Source: an uncultured Flavobacterium sp.
GTDB taxonomy: Bacteria; Bacteroidota; Bacteroidia; Flavobacteriales; Flavobacteriaceae
Length of the DNA: 64,000 bases
Assembly (NCBI GenBank): GCA_943912855.1
Contig: CALTVC010000003.1
Location: forward strand, 124,001-188,000
Direction: 5' to 3'
A model generated the notes under the pieces. The model made no database searches. It was given only the letters and a program-made list of their open reading frames with translations, and was not told the origin of the DNA. Numbering within the stretch: the first letter of the stretch is position 1; each line of letters opens with the position of its first letter. Shown here piece after piece: positions 50,292-58,925 of this stretch. A program made the position numbers and the translations under genes.

Positions 50292-51743
50292 ATGAATCCG
50301 CTATTATTAACAGACGGTTATAAAACAGACCACAGACGCCAATATCCTGACAATACTACTCTTGTATATAGCAACTGGACTCCACGAAAATCACGTATAG
50401 AAGGTATTGAAGAAGTTGTTTTCTTCGGGTTGCAATACTTCATTAAAAAGTACATCATAGAAGAATTTGAACGCAGTTTCTTCAGTCAGCCGAAGGAGCA
50501 GGTAATAGCCCGCTATGCCCGACGCATAAACAATTACCTTGGCGAAAATAACGTAGGTACAGCACATATAGCTGCACTGCACGACCTTGGCTATATCCCT
50601 ATGGTATTTAAAGCCCTGCCCGAAGGTAGTGCTGTACCTATGCGTGTACCTATGTTTACCATGTACAACACCCTGCCGGAATTCTTTTGGCTAACCAACT
50701 ATTTCGAAACCCTGCTTTCGGCTGTAGTGTGGCTGCCATGTACATCGGCTACGCTGGCAAAACGCTACCGTACCCTGCTTGATGCTTATGCCAAAGAAAC
50801 CTCATCTGTACCCGATTTTGTAAACTGGCAGGGACACGACTTCAGTATGCGGGGTATGGGTGGCATAGATGCCGCGGTAACATCGGCAGCGGCTCACCTG
50901 CTTAGTTTTACAGGCACAGATACCATCCCGGCAATAGATTTCCTTGAAGAATATTATAATGCCAACAGCGATACCGAACTTGTAGGTGGTTCTGTGGCGG
51001 CAACAGAGCACTCTGTAATGTGTATGGGTACAACCGAAGGCGAGTTTGACACCTTTAAAAGGCTGATTTGCGACATTTACCCTAAAGGCATTGTAAGCAT
51101 AGTGTCTGATACCTGGGATTTATGGAAAGTACTTACTGATTACCTGCCTAGACTTAAAGATACCATTGCAAACCGTGAAGGTAAAGTAGTTATCCGCCCT
51201 GATAGTGGCGACCCGGTAGACATACTGTGCGGTAACCCTAACGGCACTACACAAGAGGAACGTAAAGGCGTAGTAGAGTTGCTTTGGGATACCTTTGGCG
51301 GAAGCACTAACAGCAAAGGTTACAAAGAACTTATTCCGCAGATAGGCGCTATTTATGGCGACAGCATCAATATAGACCGTGCCACCCGTATATGCGAGCG
51401 CCTTAAAGAAAAAGGTTTTGCAAGTACTAATGTGGTACTGGGCATCGGTTCTTACACCTACCAGTACAACACCCGCGATACCTTTGGCTTTGCCATGAAA
51501 GCAACATACGGTGAAGTAAACGGTGAAGGCAGAGAAATTTTTAAAGACCCCGTAACCGACGACGGCACCAAGAAATCGGCTAAAGGACTTATGAAAATTG
51601 TAAGCCAAAACGGTATGTTCAAACTCATAGACCAGGTAAGTTGGGATGAGGAAAAAACCGGAGAACTAAAAGAGGTATTCCGTGATGGAAAGCTACTCAT
51701 AGATCAATCGCTTGCCGAGATAAGGGCAAGGGTACTGGGGTAG
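50292..51743 (+). CDS. nicotinamide phosphoribosyltransferase family (NAMPT/NadV-like)
   Basis: A 483-aa type II PRTase of the NAMPT family. Motifs: LTDGYKTDHRRQYP at the N-terminus, WQGHDFSMRGMGG (residues about 177-189), ATEHSVM with the catalytic His (about 237-243), VSDTWDLW (about 272), VIRPDSGDP (about 300-308), and GIGSYTYQYNTRDTFGFAMKAT near 386-407. It joins nicotinamide to PRPP, giving NMN, or, as in the phage enzyme Namat, to ADP-ribose pyrophosphate, giving NAD+ directly. The pairing with an atypical Prs-like enzyme and NADAR makes the second reaction a serious possibility. No nicotinamidase or NMN adenylyltransferase is in the window. Confidence 0.9.
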   Translation: MNPLLLTDGYKTDHRRQYPDNTTLVYSNWTPRKSRIEGIEEVVFFGLQYFIKKYIIEEFERSFFSQPKEQVIARYARRINNYLGENNVGTAHIAALHDLGYIPMVFKALPEGSAVPMRVPMFTMYNTLPEFFWLTNYFETLLSAVVWLPCTSATLAKRYRTLLDAYAKETSSVPDFVNWQGHDFSMRGMGGIDAAVTSAAAHLLSFTGTDTIPAIDFLEEYYNANSDTELVGGSVAATEHSVMCMGTTEGEFDTFKRLICDIYPKGIVSIVSDTWDLWKVLTDYLPRLKDTIANREGKVVIRPDSGDPVDILCGNPNGTTQEERKGVVELLWDTFGGSTNSKGYKELIPQIGAIYGDSINIDRATRICERLKEKGFASTNVVLGIGSYTYQYNTRDTFGFAMKATYGEVNGEGREIFKDPVTDDGTKKSAKGLMKIVSQNGMFKLIDQVSWDEEKTGELKEVFRDGKLLIDQSLAEIRARVLG

Positions 51744-51774
51744 GTTCTAATCGCAGTATCCTGCAGCGCCCTTC

Positions 51775-51803
51775 CATACCTACCGAAGCGAAGTGGAGGT
51801 ATC
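51775..51803. repeat. imperfect hairpin between NAMPT and DUF4291 genes
   Basis: ATACCTACC ... GGAGGTAT (51777-51785 and 51795-51802) forms a short imperfect stem with loop GAAGCGAAGT. It has no T-run, so a terminator is unlikely; it resembles a dispersed flavobacterial intergenic repeat. Confidence 0.35.
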
Positions 51804-51826
51804 TCCAACAAAAATTATTTTAAAAA

Positions 51827-52462
51827 ATGACAATTAAAACCGAAACATATAAAGAAAGCCTGGCCCGTTTACCTAAAACGAGTCAGCATATTACCCTGCA
51901 CAGCCAGGAAGATATGGTGGTAGTGTATCAGGCATACAACCACCGCATAGCCGATTTTGCCGTAGAAAACCAGTACCTGGGTGGCAATGCCTTTAGCTAC
52001 AGCCGTATGTCGTGGATAAAACCCAATTTCTTATGGATGATGTACCGCTGCGGATGGGCTGCCAAAGAAAACCAGGAACGCGTGCTGGCGCTTTGGCTCC
52101 ATAAAAATGATTTTAACACCATACTGGAACAGGCGGCATTTTCACGTTTTATACCCGAGTATTATGAAAGCCATGATGCCTGGCGAAAAGCACTTGTGGC
52201 TAAACCCGTACGCCTGCAATGGGATCCAGAACATGACCCTTTTGGTAATAAAATAGAACGCCGTGCCATACAACTGGGGCTTAAAGATGCCGTGCTGGAG
52301 AACTTCGGAAAGAACTATGTAAAACGCATAGAAGATGTTACCGGATTTGCAAAAGAGCAATATGCGTTTTTGCAAAATAACCCTATGGAGTTATTACAGG
52401 TACCTATAGAAAATGTGTACACTACAGGCAGTATCAAACTTGACAGAAGCATAGGGATTTAG
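51827..52462 (+). CDS. DUF4291-family protein
   Basis: A 211-aa protein with the conserved core MVVVYQAYNHRIADFAVENQYL, RMSWIKPNFLWMMYRCGWAAKENQERVLALWL (residues about 61-92), and VRLQWDPEHDP...RAIQLGLKDAVLENF (about 126-162), which I recognise as Pfam DUF4291. No catalytic role is known to me. Position as the fifth gene of the NAD-related cluster suggests an NAD- or ADP-ribose-linked activity; that is guilt by association. It follows NAMPT by 83 bp with a hairpin between, so it may be expressed at a lower level. Confidence 0.8.
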   Translation: MTIKTETYKESLARLPKTSQHITLHSQEDMVVVYQAYNHRIADFAVENQYLGGNAFSYSRMSWIKPNFLWMMYRCGWAAKENQERVLALWLHKNDFNTILEQAAFSRFIPEYYESHDAWRKALVAKPVRLQWDPEHDPFGNKIERRAIQLGLKDAVLENFGKNYVKRIEDVTGFAKEQYAFLQNNPMELLQVPIENVYTTGSIKLDRSIGI

Positions 52463-52530
52463 TTTTCACTCACATTCACAATAAACGCCATCCCGAATTT
52501 CCGAATTACCTCATAACCGTATAACCTACA

Positions 52531-53007
52531 TTATCGATTAAGATACCAAATGGCAGCGTTAAGGGCTGTAGCGTACGTAACCCAAAGCAGGTAAGGAATC
52601 ATAAGCCAGCCTGCTATCTTTTCTATTTTCCTGAACACGAACCAGGTTTCGTAAATCATAAGCCACAACAATATGATTTCGACAAGCGCTATCATAGGAT
52701 TCTTAAGCCCGAAAAACAGGTAACTCCACAACATGTTCAAGGCAAACTGTATAGCGAAAAAGGTCAGCCCTTTTTTAACCAGCTCTTTTTCAAAATCGAT
52801 ACGTGCCCATACGTAACCTGCCGCTATACCCATAAGTATATATAATGTAGTCCAAGCTATGGGAAACACGGCATTTGGCGGTGTAAATGACGGCTTGTTT
52901 AGCGTAGGGTACCAGGTCTCTACGCTGGTTTGTGTAACGGTTCCTGCTATGTAACCCAGGGTTACGGTAGTGGCACACATTACCAGTATTTTCATGATGC
53001 GGTTCAT
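52531..53007 (-). CDS. TspO/MBR-family membrane protein
   Basis: A 158-aa protein with five membrane segments. TspO marks: YPTLNKPSFTPPNAVFPIAWTTLYILMGIAAGYVW near residues 32-66 (the WxPxxPxxxF motif), an FAIQFALNMLWSYLFFGLKNP segment, and PYLLWVTYATALNAAIWYLN at the end. It binds porphyrins and may act in tetrapyrrole or stress handling. Single gene, convergent with DUF4291. Confidence 0.95.
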   Translation of the reverse strand: MNRIMKILVMCATTVTLGYIAGTVTQTSVETWYPTLNKPSFTPPNAVFPIAWTTLYILMGIAAGYVWARIDFEKELVKKGLTFFAIQFALNMLWSYLFFGLKNPMIALVEIILLWLMIYETWFVFRKIEKIAGWLMIPYLLWVTYATALNAAIWYLNR

Positions 53008-53137
53008 GGCTATAGCTTTTGTATGCCCAAAGTTATGACTTTTCTTACGGATGGGCTCTTAAACAGGGGGTAAAGATTTTTTTGAAGAATTTTTGAATTG
53101 TTTTGATGCAGTAGGTTTTCAATAGCATTTGCCCCCT

Positions 53138-53169
53138 AAAACAAAACCCGCAAGCTTTCGCCTGCGGGT
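53138..53169 (-). terminator. Rho-independent terminator of asd
   Basis: Minus-strand stem ACCCGCAGGC / GCTTGCGGGT (one mismatch) with a GAAA tetraloop and a TTTTGTTTT tail. Confidence 0.85.
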
Positions 53170-53199
53170 CAGTATAAAAAATCTAAGATTAAAGCAGTA

Positions 53200-54189
53200 T
53201 TACACCAGTCCGTTTGCCACAAGATATTCAGCAATCTGAACCGCGTTTGTAGCAGCACCTTTACGCAGGTTATCGGCTACAATCCACATGTTAAGTGTAT
53301 TTGGCTGGGTTTCATCACGACGGATACGACCTACAAAAACCTCATCTTTACCTTCGGCAAACAAAGGCATTGGGTAGTCAGCATTGGCTGTATCATCCTG
53401 AACCACCACACCCGGAGTGTTGCTAAGTATCTGACGTACTTCAGCAAGATCGAAGTCATTGCTGAACTCTACGTTTACACTTTCGCTGTGTCCACCCACT
53501 GTAGGGATACGTACGGTAGTAGCCGTAACACGGATGCTGTCATCACCCATAATTTTCTTGGTTTCCTTAACCATTTTCATTTCCTCTTTGGTGTAGCCGT
53601 TGTCTTCAAACACGTCTATCTGAGGAATTGCATTACGGTGAATAGGGTACTTGTACGCCATTTCGCCCTCTATGCCAGCATACTCGTTTTCAAGCTGTTT
53701 TACAGCCTTAACACCAGTACCGGTGACGCTCTGGTAAGTAGAAACCACCACGCGCTCTATGTTATATTGTTTGTGCAGGCCCGATAGTGCCAGTACCATT
53801 TGTATGGTAGAGCAGTTAGGGTTGGCTATAATTTTGTCATCTGTAGTAAGCGTCGCCGCATTGATTTCAGGAACCACAAGCTTGTTTGCAGGGTTCATCC
53901 TCCACGCGCTTGAGTTGTCTATTACGGTAGTACCTGCTTCTGCAAACTTGGGTGCCCACTCTAGTGAGGTGCTTCCTCCTGCCGAAAAAAGCGCTATTTG
54001 TGGTTTCATGCTTACGGCTGTTTCCAGACCCACCACCTTATAGGTGCTGCCCTTAAACGTTACCTCCTTACCTACCGACCTTTCTGAGGCTACCAGTATT
54101 ATTTCGGTTACCGGAAAATTCCTTTCTGCCAGTACTTTAAGCATTACTTCGCCTACCATTCCGGTAGCGCCTACAACAGCAACTTTCAT
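53200..54189 (-). CDS. asd: aspartate-semialdehyde dehydrogenase
   Basis: A 329-aa enzyme making L-aspartate-4-semialdehyde from aspartyl phosphate with NADPH. N-terminal GATGMVGEVML (residues 8-18) binds the cofactor; the catalytic Cys is in IIANPNCSTIQMV (near residue 128); YQSVTGTGVKAV, RIPTVGGHSES with the catalytic His (near residue 243) and GRIRRDE complete the signature. It feeds lysine/DAP (cell wall), threonine and methionine synthesis. A promoter and terminator border it, so it is monocistronic. Confidence 0.95.
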   Translation of the reverse strand: MKVAVVGATGMVGEVMLKVLAERNFPVTEIILVASERSVGKEVTFKGSTYKVVGLETAVSMKPQIALFSAGGSTSLEWAPKFAEAGTTVIDNSSAWRMNPANKLVVPEINAATLTTDDKIIANPNCSTIQMVLALSGLHKQYNIERVVVSTYQSVTGTGVKAVKQLENEYAGIEGEMAYKYPIHRNAIPQIDVFEDNGYTKEEMKMVKETKKIMGDDSIRVTATTVRIPTVGGHSESVNVEFSNDFDLAEVRQILSNTPGVVVQDDTANADYPMPLFAEGKDEVFVGRIRRDETQPNTLNMWIVADNLRKGAATNAVQIAEYLVANGLV

Positions 54190-54223
54190 ATTCTATGCGT
54201 GTGATTAATAAATTAGTATGTGC

Positions 54224-54257
54224 CAAATGTAGTTATAAAAATGTTCCAACTCGCAAA
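54224..54257 (-). promoter_or_regulatory. Bacteroidota-type promoter of asd
   Basis: On the minus strand: TTTG (54257-54254), 22 bp, TACATTTG (54231-54224), about 35 bp before the asd start codon. Confidence 0.5.
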
Positions 54258-54271
54258 TATATAACAAAGAA

Positions 54272-54295
54272 ATACCGCCCTTACGAGGCGGTTTT
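54272..54295 (-). terminator. hairpin terminator between mscL and asd
   Basis: Inverted repeat ACCGCC / GGCGGT (54274-54279 and 54287-54292) with a 7-base loop; TTTTG on the plus side, ATTTCTTTG on the minus side. Probably ends mscL transcription. Confidence 0.6.
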
Positions 54296-54389
54296 GTGTT
54301 AAAAATAGAACATATAGTGTAGCGGAAACGTCTTTATAACGAAATGTTATGCATCTAACAAAATTGTAGTCCCAATAACATTTTAAAAA

Positions 54390-54782
54390 TTACAGATTTG
54401 GTCTGCTTTTCAGCGCATCACGAATTTCCATAAGTAGTTTTTCTTCGTTTGTAGGTGCCGGTGGCGCAGCAGGAGCGGTTTCTTCTTTCTTACGGGTAGC
54501 ATTAATCCCTTTTACAATAAGGAATAGTGCAAACGCCACAATCAGGAACGAAATCACGTTGCTTAAAAAGTTACCGTACTTAATACCTGCACCTATGGTA
54601 AGCTCCTGTATGTTTTTAATCTGGGCAGCTTCAAGCAATGGGGTAAGTATAAGTGGCGTGATAATGTCCTCTACCAACGATTTTACAATAGCACCAAATG
54701 CCGCACCGATGATAACACCCACAGCAAGGTCCATTACGTTGCCTTTCAGGGCGAAGTCTTTAAATTCTTTCAATAATGCCAT
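54390..54782 (-). CDS. mscL: large-conductance mechanosensitive channel
   Basis: A 130-aa MscL: FKDFALKGNVMDLAVGVIIGAAFGAIVKSLVEDIITPLI is the first membrane helix with the gating pore, followed by a periplasmic loop (residues about 46-70), the second helix (about 73-93), and a C-terminal helix (NEEKLLMEIRDALK). It forms a pentamer in the inner membrane that releases solutes on osmotic downshift. The A-P-rich linker (TAPAAPPAP, about 100-108) is a natural variation. Confidence 0.95.
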   Translation of the reverse strand: MALLKEFKDFALKGNVMDLAVGVIIGAAFGAIVKSLVEDIITPLILTPLLEAAQIKNIQELTIGAGIKYGNFLSNVISFLIVAFALFLIVKGINATRKKEETAPAAPPAPTNEEKLLMEIRDALKSRPNL

Positions 54783-54929
54783 AAGCGAAAAAGGTATTTA
54801 GTTCTGTTTAATTGTTTTCTGGTAATTACTAAGGTACAAAAAGTAATCTACTTTTTACAGAAAAACAGGTTAGAGGGATGTGAAGAGGTGTTAAAAATTT
54901 CTACTTTTACGAAAGATAGAAAACCAATA

Positions 54930-55907
54930 ATGTTGAAAAACCAAACCATAACCGCTTATTTTAGTACAATAGAATGGCATAAGGAGAACATTGTAGACTG
55001 GGCAAGCGCAGGAGAATTCAAGTCCTTAAATGGCGATGAAGGACAGTTAGGCCAATACCACTACTCGTATTTCAATGCGGCAATTACTTCTGAAGATGGC
55101 GTATATGCCTTTATATACTCTAGGCTCGCTACAAAAGGACTTTTACTTAAAAACGGAGAACTCATCAGGGAAATAAACCGATCGTATTATTGTGCCGACA
55201 CGTATGAATATCCTGCAGCATTTGTTACCGCACAAGGAAAAACATATTTGGCACATTGTCCGAAAAAGTATTGTCAACTCGATTTTGAAGATGTAGAAAC
55301 AGGCGAAATAATTACGGATACCAAAGACAGAAAACCTTCTGACTTCTTTCATTCTGTAATGTCTGTAAGCCCGGATGGTAAATATTTATTAGTAAGAGGA
55401 TGGGCATGGCACCCTGTGGAAAGTTTTCAGGTGTTTTCTGTTGAAGATTGTTTTAAAAATCCACTATTACTAGACGATATGCCTTTCTTCTATAATTTCG
55501 GGATGGAAATTAATTCCGCAAGTTTTATTGATGACGAACATATCCTGGTCGCTTCCTCTGATGATGAACCTTTCAATGATGAAAATCCTACAGGGTTACC
55601 TCCTAAACACATAGCCGTATGGAATTTTAAAACCAATAAGCTATCTACCCCAATAAAAGCACCGAAAGACACCGGTAATTTTTTCGCAATAAATTACCAA
55701 CTGGCTTGGGATATGTACAAATACCCCAAGCTTATAAATATAGAAACCGGACAAATCATTGACCATATCGAAGATATAAACTCGGGTTTACAAAATTCCA
55801 GCATTTACACCAGCGTTGATAAATGTCCCCAAATAAAGTTTAACAAGTCAACAGGAAAAATCGCTGTATTAACAGCCGAAGGATGTATTAATGTACTATC
55901 GATATAA
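54930..55907 (+). CDS. unknown cytoplasmic protein, propeller-like
   Basis: A 325-aa protein without a signal peptide, started at ATG 54930. It has repeated beta motifs such as SVSPDGKYLLVRGW, SFIDDEHILVAS, KHIAVWNFKTNKLSTP, and FNKSTGKIAVLTAEG that resemble blades of a WD40/YncE-like beta-propeller, although no canonical WD dipeptide occurs. No family recognised. Slightly AT-rich. It ends 6 bp before the convergent murF-alr stop. Confidence 0.6.
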   Translation: MLKNQTITAYFSTIEWHKENIVDWASAGEFKSLNGDEGQLGQYHYSYFNAAITSEDGVYAFIYSRLATKGLLLKNGELIREINRSYYCADTYEYPAAFVTAQGKTYLAHCPKKYCQLDFEDVETGEIITDTKDRKPSDFFHSVMSVSPDGKYLLVRGWAWHPVESFQVFSVEDCFKNPLLLDDMPFFYNFGMEINSASFIDDEHILVASSDDEPFNDENPTGLPPKHIAVWNFKTNKLSTPIKAPKDTGNFFAINYQLAWDMYKYPKLINIETGQIIDHIEDINSGLQNSSIYTSVDKCPQIKFNKSTGKIAVLTAEGCINVLSI

Positions 55908-55913
55908 GATCCC

Positions 55914-58355
55914 CTACTCCTTATAAAACACCCTTTTAACCCGTTGCGATATACTAGTTAGTATCTCGTAAGGTATGGTTTCCAGCACATCGGCCATCTC
56001 GTGTACGGTAGGGTTTTCTCCAAAAACCACAGCGGTATCGCCCTCTTTACAGTCAATGCCTGTAACATCTGCCATGAGCATATCCATGCATACACTGCCT
56101 AGTATGGGAGCTTTGCGTCCGTGTATGGTTACATAGCCTTTACCGTTGCCCCAACCTCTGCGTATGCCATCGGCATAACCCACGGGGAGCGTAGCCACAC
56201 TTACGGGTTGGTGTGCCATAAAACGGCGTCCGTAGCCCACACTATCGCCTGCCGGCACCTGTTTTATTTGCAGGATTACCGTTTTTAGTGTACCCACATT
56301 TTGCAGTTGCTTCTGTTCAGTAGTATCGTTGCCCACACCGTATAAGCCAATGCCCAGGCGTACCATATCGTATTGAGCCTCGGGGTAATGATAAATACCC
56401 GAGGTATTGAGTATATGTCGTATCGGTTTTATGGCTAAAGATTCAGACAAATAGCCCGACCATTTATCGAACTTGCTTATCTGCTCTAATGTAAAATCAC
56501 GAAACTGCGGACTGTCTGATGCCGACAAGTGCGAGAAAATGCTACGCACCTCTACAAAGTTATTGTTGCGCAACAGGCTTATGAGCTCTTCCAATTGGTC
56601 CTCCTGGAATCCCAGGCGGTGCATACCCGTATCAAGCTTCAGGTGGATGGGGTAATTGCTAAGGCTTTTTTGTTGTGCCAATGCTATAAACGCCCGCAAC
56701 TCCTTAGCCGAATAAATTTCGGGTTCCAGGTTGTAGGCTATCATCGCTTCAAACGCTGTGTTCTCAGGGTTCATCACAATAATCGGCGCATTGATGCCCG
56801 CATTACGCAACGAAATACCCTCATCGGCAAAAGCCACCCCCAGATAATCGACTTTTTCGTGGCTCAGAGCTTTGGCTATTTCGTAGCTGCCGGCGCCATA
56901 ACCAAATGCCTTAACCATAACCATAATCTTAGTATCGGGTTGTAGCCTGCTTTTATAAAAATTAAGGTTGTGCACCACAGCGTTCAGGTTAATTTCAAGA
57001 ACGGTTTCGTGGGTCTTTTCCTCAAGGAATACCACTATCTCATCAAAACGGAAACTGCGCGCGCCCTTAACCAATATGGTTTCGTTAGTAAAACCACTAG
57101 CTCGGAAATGCGACAAAAATTCCTGAGTAGACGTAAACGGATGGAAGTTCGGGAAATCGGCAAGTTCGCGGCTTATGGTTTCGCCTATGCCTATAACCTG
57201 GCTGATGTTATGCCCGGCAAGCAGGCGCGCCACCTTACCATAAAGCACCGAAGTATCGAACCCGCTCTGGAAAATATCCGACAGTATTACGGTTTTCTTT
57301 TGGTGGGTTTTCTGCTGCTCTAAAAAATCGAGCGCTATTTTTAACGACTGGTAGTCGCTGCTAAACGTATCGTCTATAAGTGTACAACCGTTAATGCCGT
57401 TTTTTACCTGCAGGCGCAATTCTACCGGATATAGGTCGGCCATTCGGGTCGCAATGGTTTCAGTACTATAATCAAGGCTTAACATGAGCATGGCACAGCT
57501 TATGGCATTTTCTACCGACGCTTCATCCGTAAACGGAATGTGTACCTCAAAACTACCGCGGTAGTTAAACGTAAGCGTAGTACCCTGGGCATTGTGTTTC
57601 CTGCTGATGCTTACTACGGCGTTATCATCATCAAAACCCCAGGTAAAGATATGCACCCCACTGGGCACCAAATCCATTACTTCCGGTTTATCTTGGAGGA
57701 TGAGTGTTTTAGCATGCACAAATAACTTTAGTTTTTCAGCTATCTTTTGCTGCCTGTTTTCAAAGCCTTCATCATGCGCTGTGCCTATATGGGTCAGGAT
57801 GCCAATATCAGGACGGATGATGGGCTCCAGCTTTTGCATTTCACCCACGGTAGAAATACCCGCCTCAAAAATCCCCAGGTCGTGGTGCTCGTTAATACCA
57901 ATAACCGAAAGCGGAACGCCTACCTGCGAGTTGTAGCTCTTAGGGCTTCGGATAATATTATAATCAGGGCTCAGCAAATAGTTGAGCCACTCTTTTACTA
58001 TAGTTTTGCCGTTGCTGCCCGTTATGGCAATAACAGGGAAATTGTACAGGTTACGGTAGTATATGGCAAAATCCTGAAGCGCTTTAAGGGTGTCAGGCAC
58101 TATAAAATAGTTGGCTTTACCCTCACTCCCATCAGGAATGCGGTTTACCACGAAGTTTTGTACGCCTTTTTCTATAAGCGCAGGAATAAACTGATGGCCA
58201 TCGCGGTTTTGTCCGGTAAGGGCAAAGAATAATGTACCGCCGTTGTTTTGTAGCGAACGGCTGTCTATGGCTACGTTGTCTATTTCCATATCGGGCACTA
58301 TGCCTTCAAAACGGGAATGCAACGCGGGTGTTATATTTTTTATGTGGACGCTCAA
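55914..58355 (-). CDS. murF-alr: bifunctional UDP-MurNAc-tripeptide:D-Ala-D-Ala ligase / alanine racemase
   Basis: An 813-aa fusion typical of Bacteroidota. Residues about 1-440 are MurF: AITGSNGKTIVKEWL (P-loop, near 111-125), EAGIS, and a C-terminal ligase domain. Residues about 450-813 are alanine racemase: VMVKAFGYGAGSYEIAKAL with the PLP Lys (near 486), HLKLDTGMHRLGF, VGYGRRFMAHQPVSVATLPVGYADGIRRGW with the catalytic Tyr, and SVCMDMLMADVT. It makes D-alanine and joins D-Ala-D-Ala to the cell-wall precursor. The start is a TTG that overlaps the TGA of the ParE gene by 2 bases (TTGA); no ATG lies near the right place. This start is unusual for an essential gene. Confidence 0.95.
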   Translation of the reverse strand: MSVHIKNITPALHSRFEGIVPDMEIDNVAIDSRSLQNNGGTLFFALTGQNRDGHQFIPALIEKGVQNFVVNRIPDGSEGKANYFIVPDTLKALQDFAIYYRNLYNFPVIAITGSNGKTIVKEWLNYLLSPDYNIIRSPKSYNSQVGVPLSVIGINEHHDLGIFEAGISTVGEMQKLEPIIRPDIGILTHIGTAHDEGFENRQQKIAEKLKLFVHAKTLILQDKPEVMDLVPSGVHIFTWGFDDDNAVVSISRKHNAQGTTLTFNYRGSFEVHIPFTDEASVENAISCAMLMLSLDYSTETIATRMADLYPVELRLQVKNGINGCTLIDDTFSSDYQSLKIALDFLEQQKTHQKKTVILSDIFQSGFDTSVLYGKVARLLAGHNISQVIGIGETISRELADFPNFHPFTSTQEFLSHFRASGFTNETILVKGARSFRFDEIVVFLEEKTHETVLEINLNAVVHNLNFYKSRLQPDTKIMVMVKAFGYGAGSYEIAKALSHEKVDYLGVAFADEGISLRNAGINAPIIVMNPENTAFEAMIAYNLEPEIYSAKELRAFIALAQQKSLSNYPIHLKLDTGMHRLGFQEDQLEELISLLRNNNFVEVRSIFSHLSASDSPQFRDFTLEQISKFDKWSGYLSESLAIKPIRHILNTSGIYHYPEAQYDMVRLGIGLYGVGNDTTEQKQLQNVGTLKTVILQIKQVPAGDSVGYGRRFMAHQPVSVATLPVGYADGIRRGWGNGKGYVTIHGRKAPILGSVCMDMLMADVTGIDCKEGDTAVVFGENPTVHEMADVLETIPYEILTSISQRVKRVFYKE

Positions 58356-58642
58356 GGGGTAAGTTTTTTAGGATGTTGCCTGGTGCCGAAAATGCGTAGA
58401 ACAACTATTACATCTTCTTCAATGGAATATACAATTTTATAATTCCAAAGTATAGCAAATCTTACATTAGAGTCATTTACACTCTTATCAATCGGATTAC
58501 GTTCAGGAAATGTGGTCAGAGAATTTACCAGATTGTAAATTTCATTAAAAATCATAATTGCATTCTGGGGACTTCTTAATTGTATAAAATTAAAAATGTC
58601 TTCTAAATCATTAGAGGCTTTATCTCGCCAGATAATCTTCAT
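58352..58642 (-). CDS. ParE/RelE-superfamily toxin
   Basis: A 96-aa toxin of the ParE group: WRDKASNDLEDIFNFIQLRSPQNAIMIFNEIYNLVNSLTTFPERNPIDK, ILWNYKIVYSIEEDVIVVLRIFGTRQHPKKL. The C-terminal basic FGTRQHPKK and the conserved start helices are intact, so the protein looks active. ParE toxins usually block gyrase; RelE-type mRNA cleavage is not excluded. It overlaps its antitoxin by 4 bases (ATGA) and its stop overlaps the murF-alr start. Confidence 0.9.
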   Translation of the reverse strand: MKIIWRDKASNDLEDIFNFIQLRSPQNAIMIFNEIYNLVNSLTTFPERNPIDKSVNDSNVRFAILWNYKIVYSIEEDVIVVLRIFGTRQHPKKLTP

Positions 58643-58884
58643 TCTCCTAAAATCCTGCGTTTTACTTCTTCAGAACTATAGGTTTCCATATTACCTTCCC
58701 TAAACTCTTTTAATGCAAATTGTATGTCAGTTACGTATTCTTGCTCATAAATTGGGTTTCCTGTGGCATCATAACCCACAATGTTTTCTTCATCTAAAAT
58801 ATCGGCAATTCTTCTCAGGAGTCTGTCATCTGAAAGGCTCAAAACGCGCTGGGCAACATTTATTTTTAGTTTCTCCGATTCCAT
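58639..58884 (-). CDS. antitoxin of the ParE-type pair
   Basis: An 81-aa protein directly upstream of the toxin: a helical N-terminal part (KINVAQRVLSLSDDRLLRRIADIL), then an acidic region and a C-terminal LKEFREGNMETYSSEEVKRRILGE, where the SSEEVKRRI pattern is shared by several ParD-like and YefM-like antitoxins. No ribbon-helix-helix is clear. The pair looks intact; autoregulation by the antitoxin is expected. AT-rich, so probably acquired. Confidence 0.85.
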   Translation of the reverse strand: MESEKLKINVAQRVLSLSDDRLLRRIADILDEENIVGYDATGNPIYEQEYVTDIQFALKEFREGNMETYSSEEVKRRILGE

Positions 58885-58925
58885 GGCAGTTATCTTTTAC
58901 AGTAAAGTTACAAAAACAAAGACAC

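Noticed and set aside
48101..52462. NAD cluster considered as part of a prophage because similar pairs are phage-borne
   Set aside because: No phage structural, integrase or lysis genes are in the window, and base composition matches the flanking housekeeping genes; a chromosomal module is more likely.
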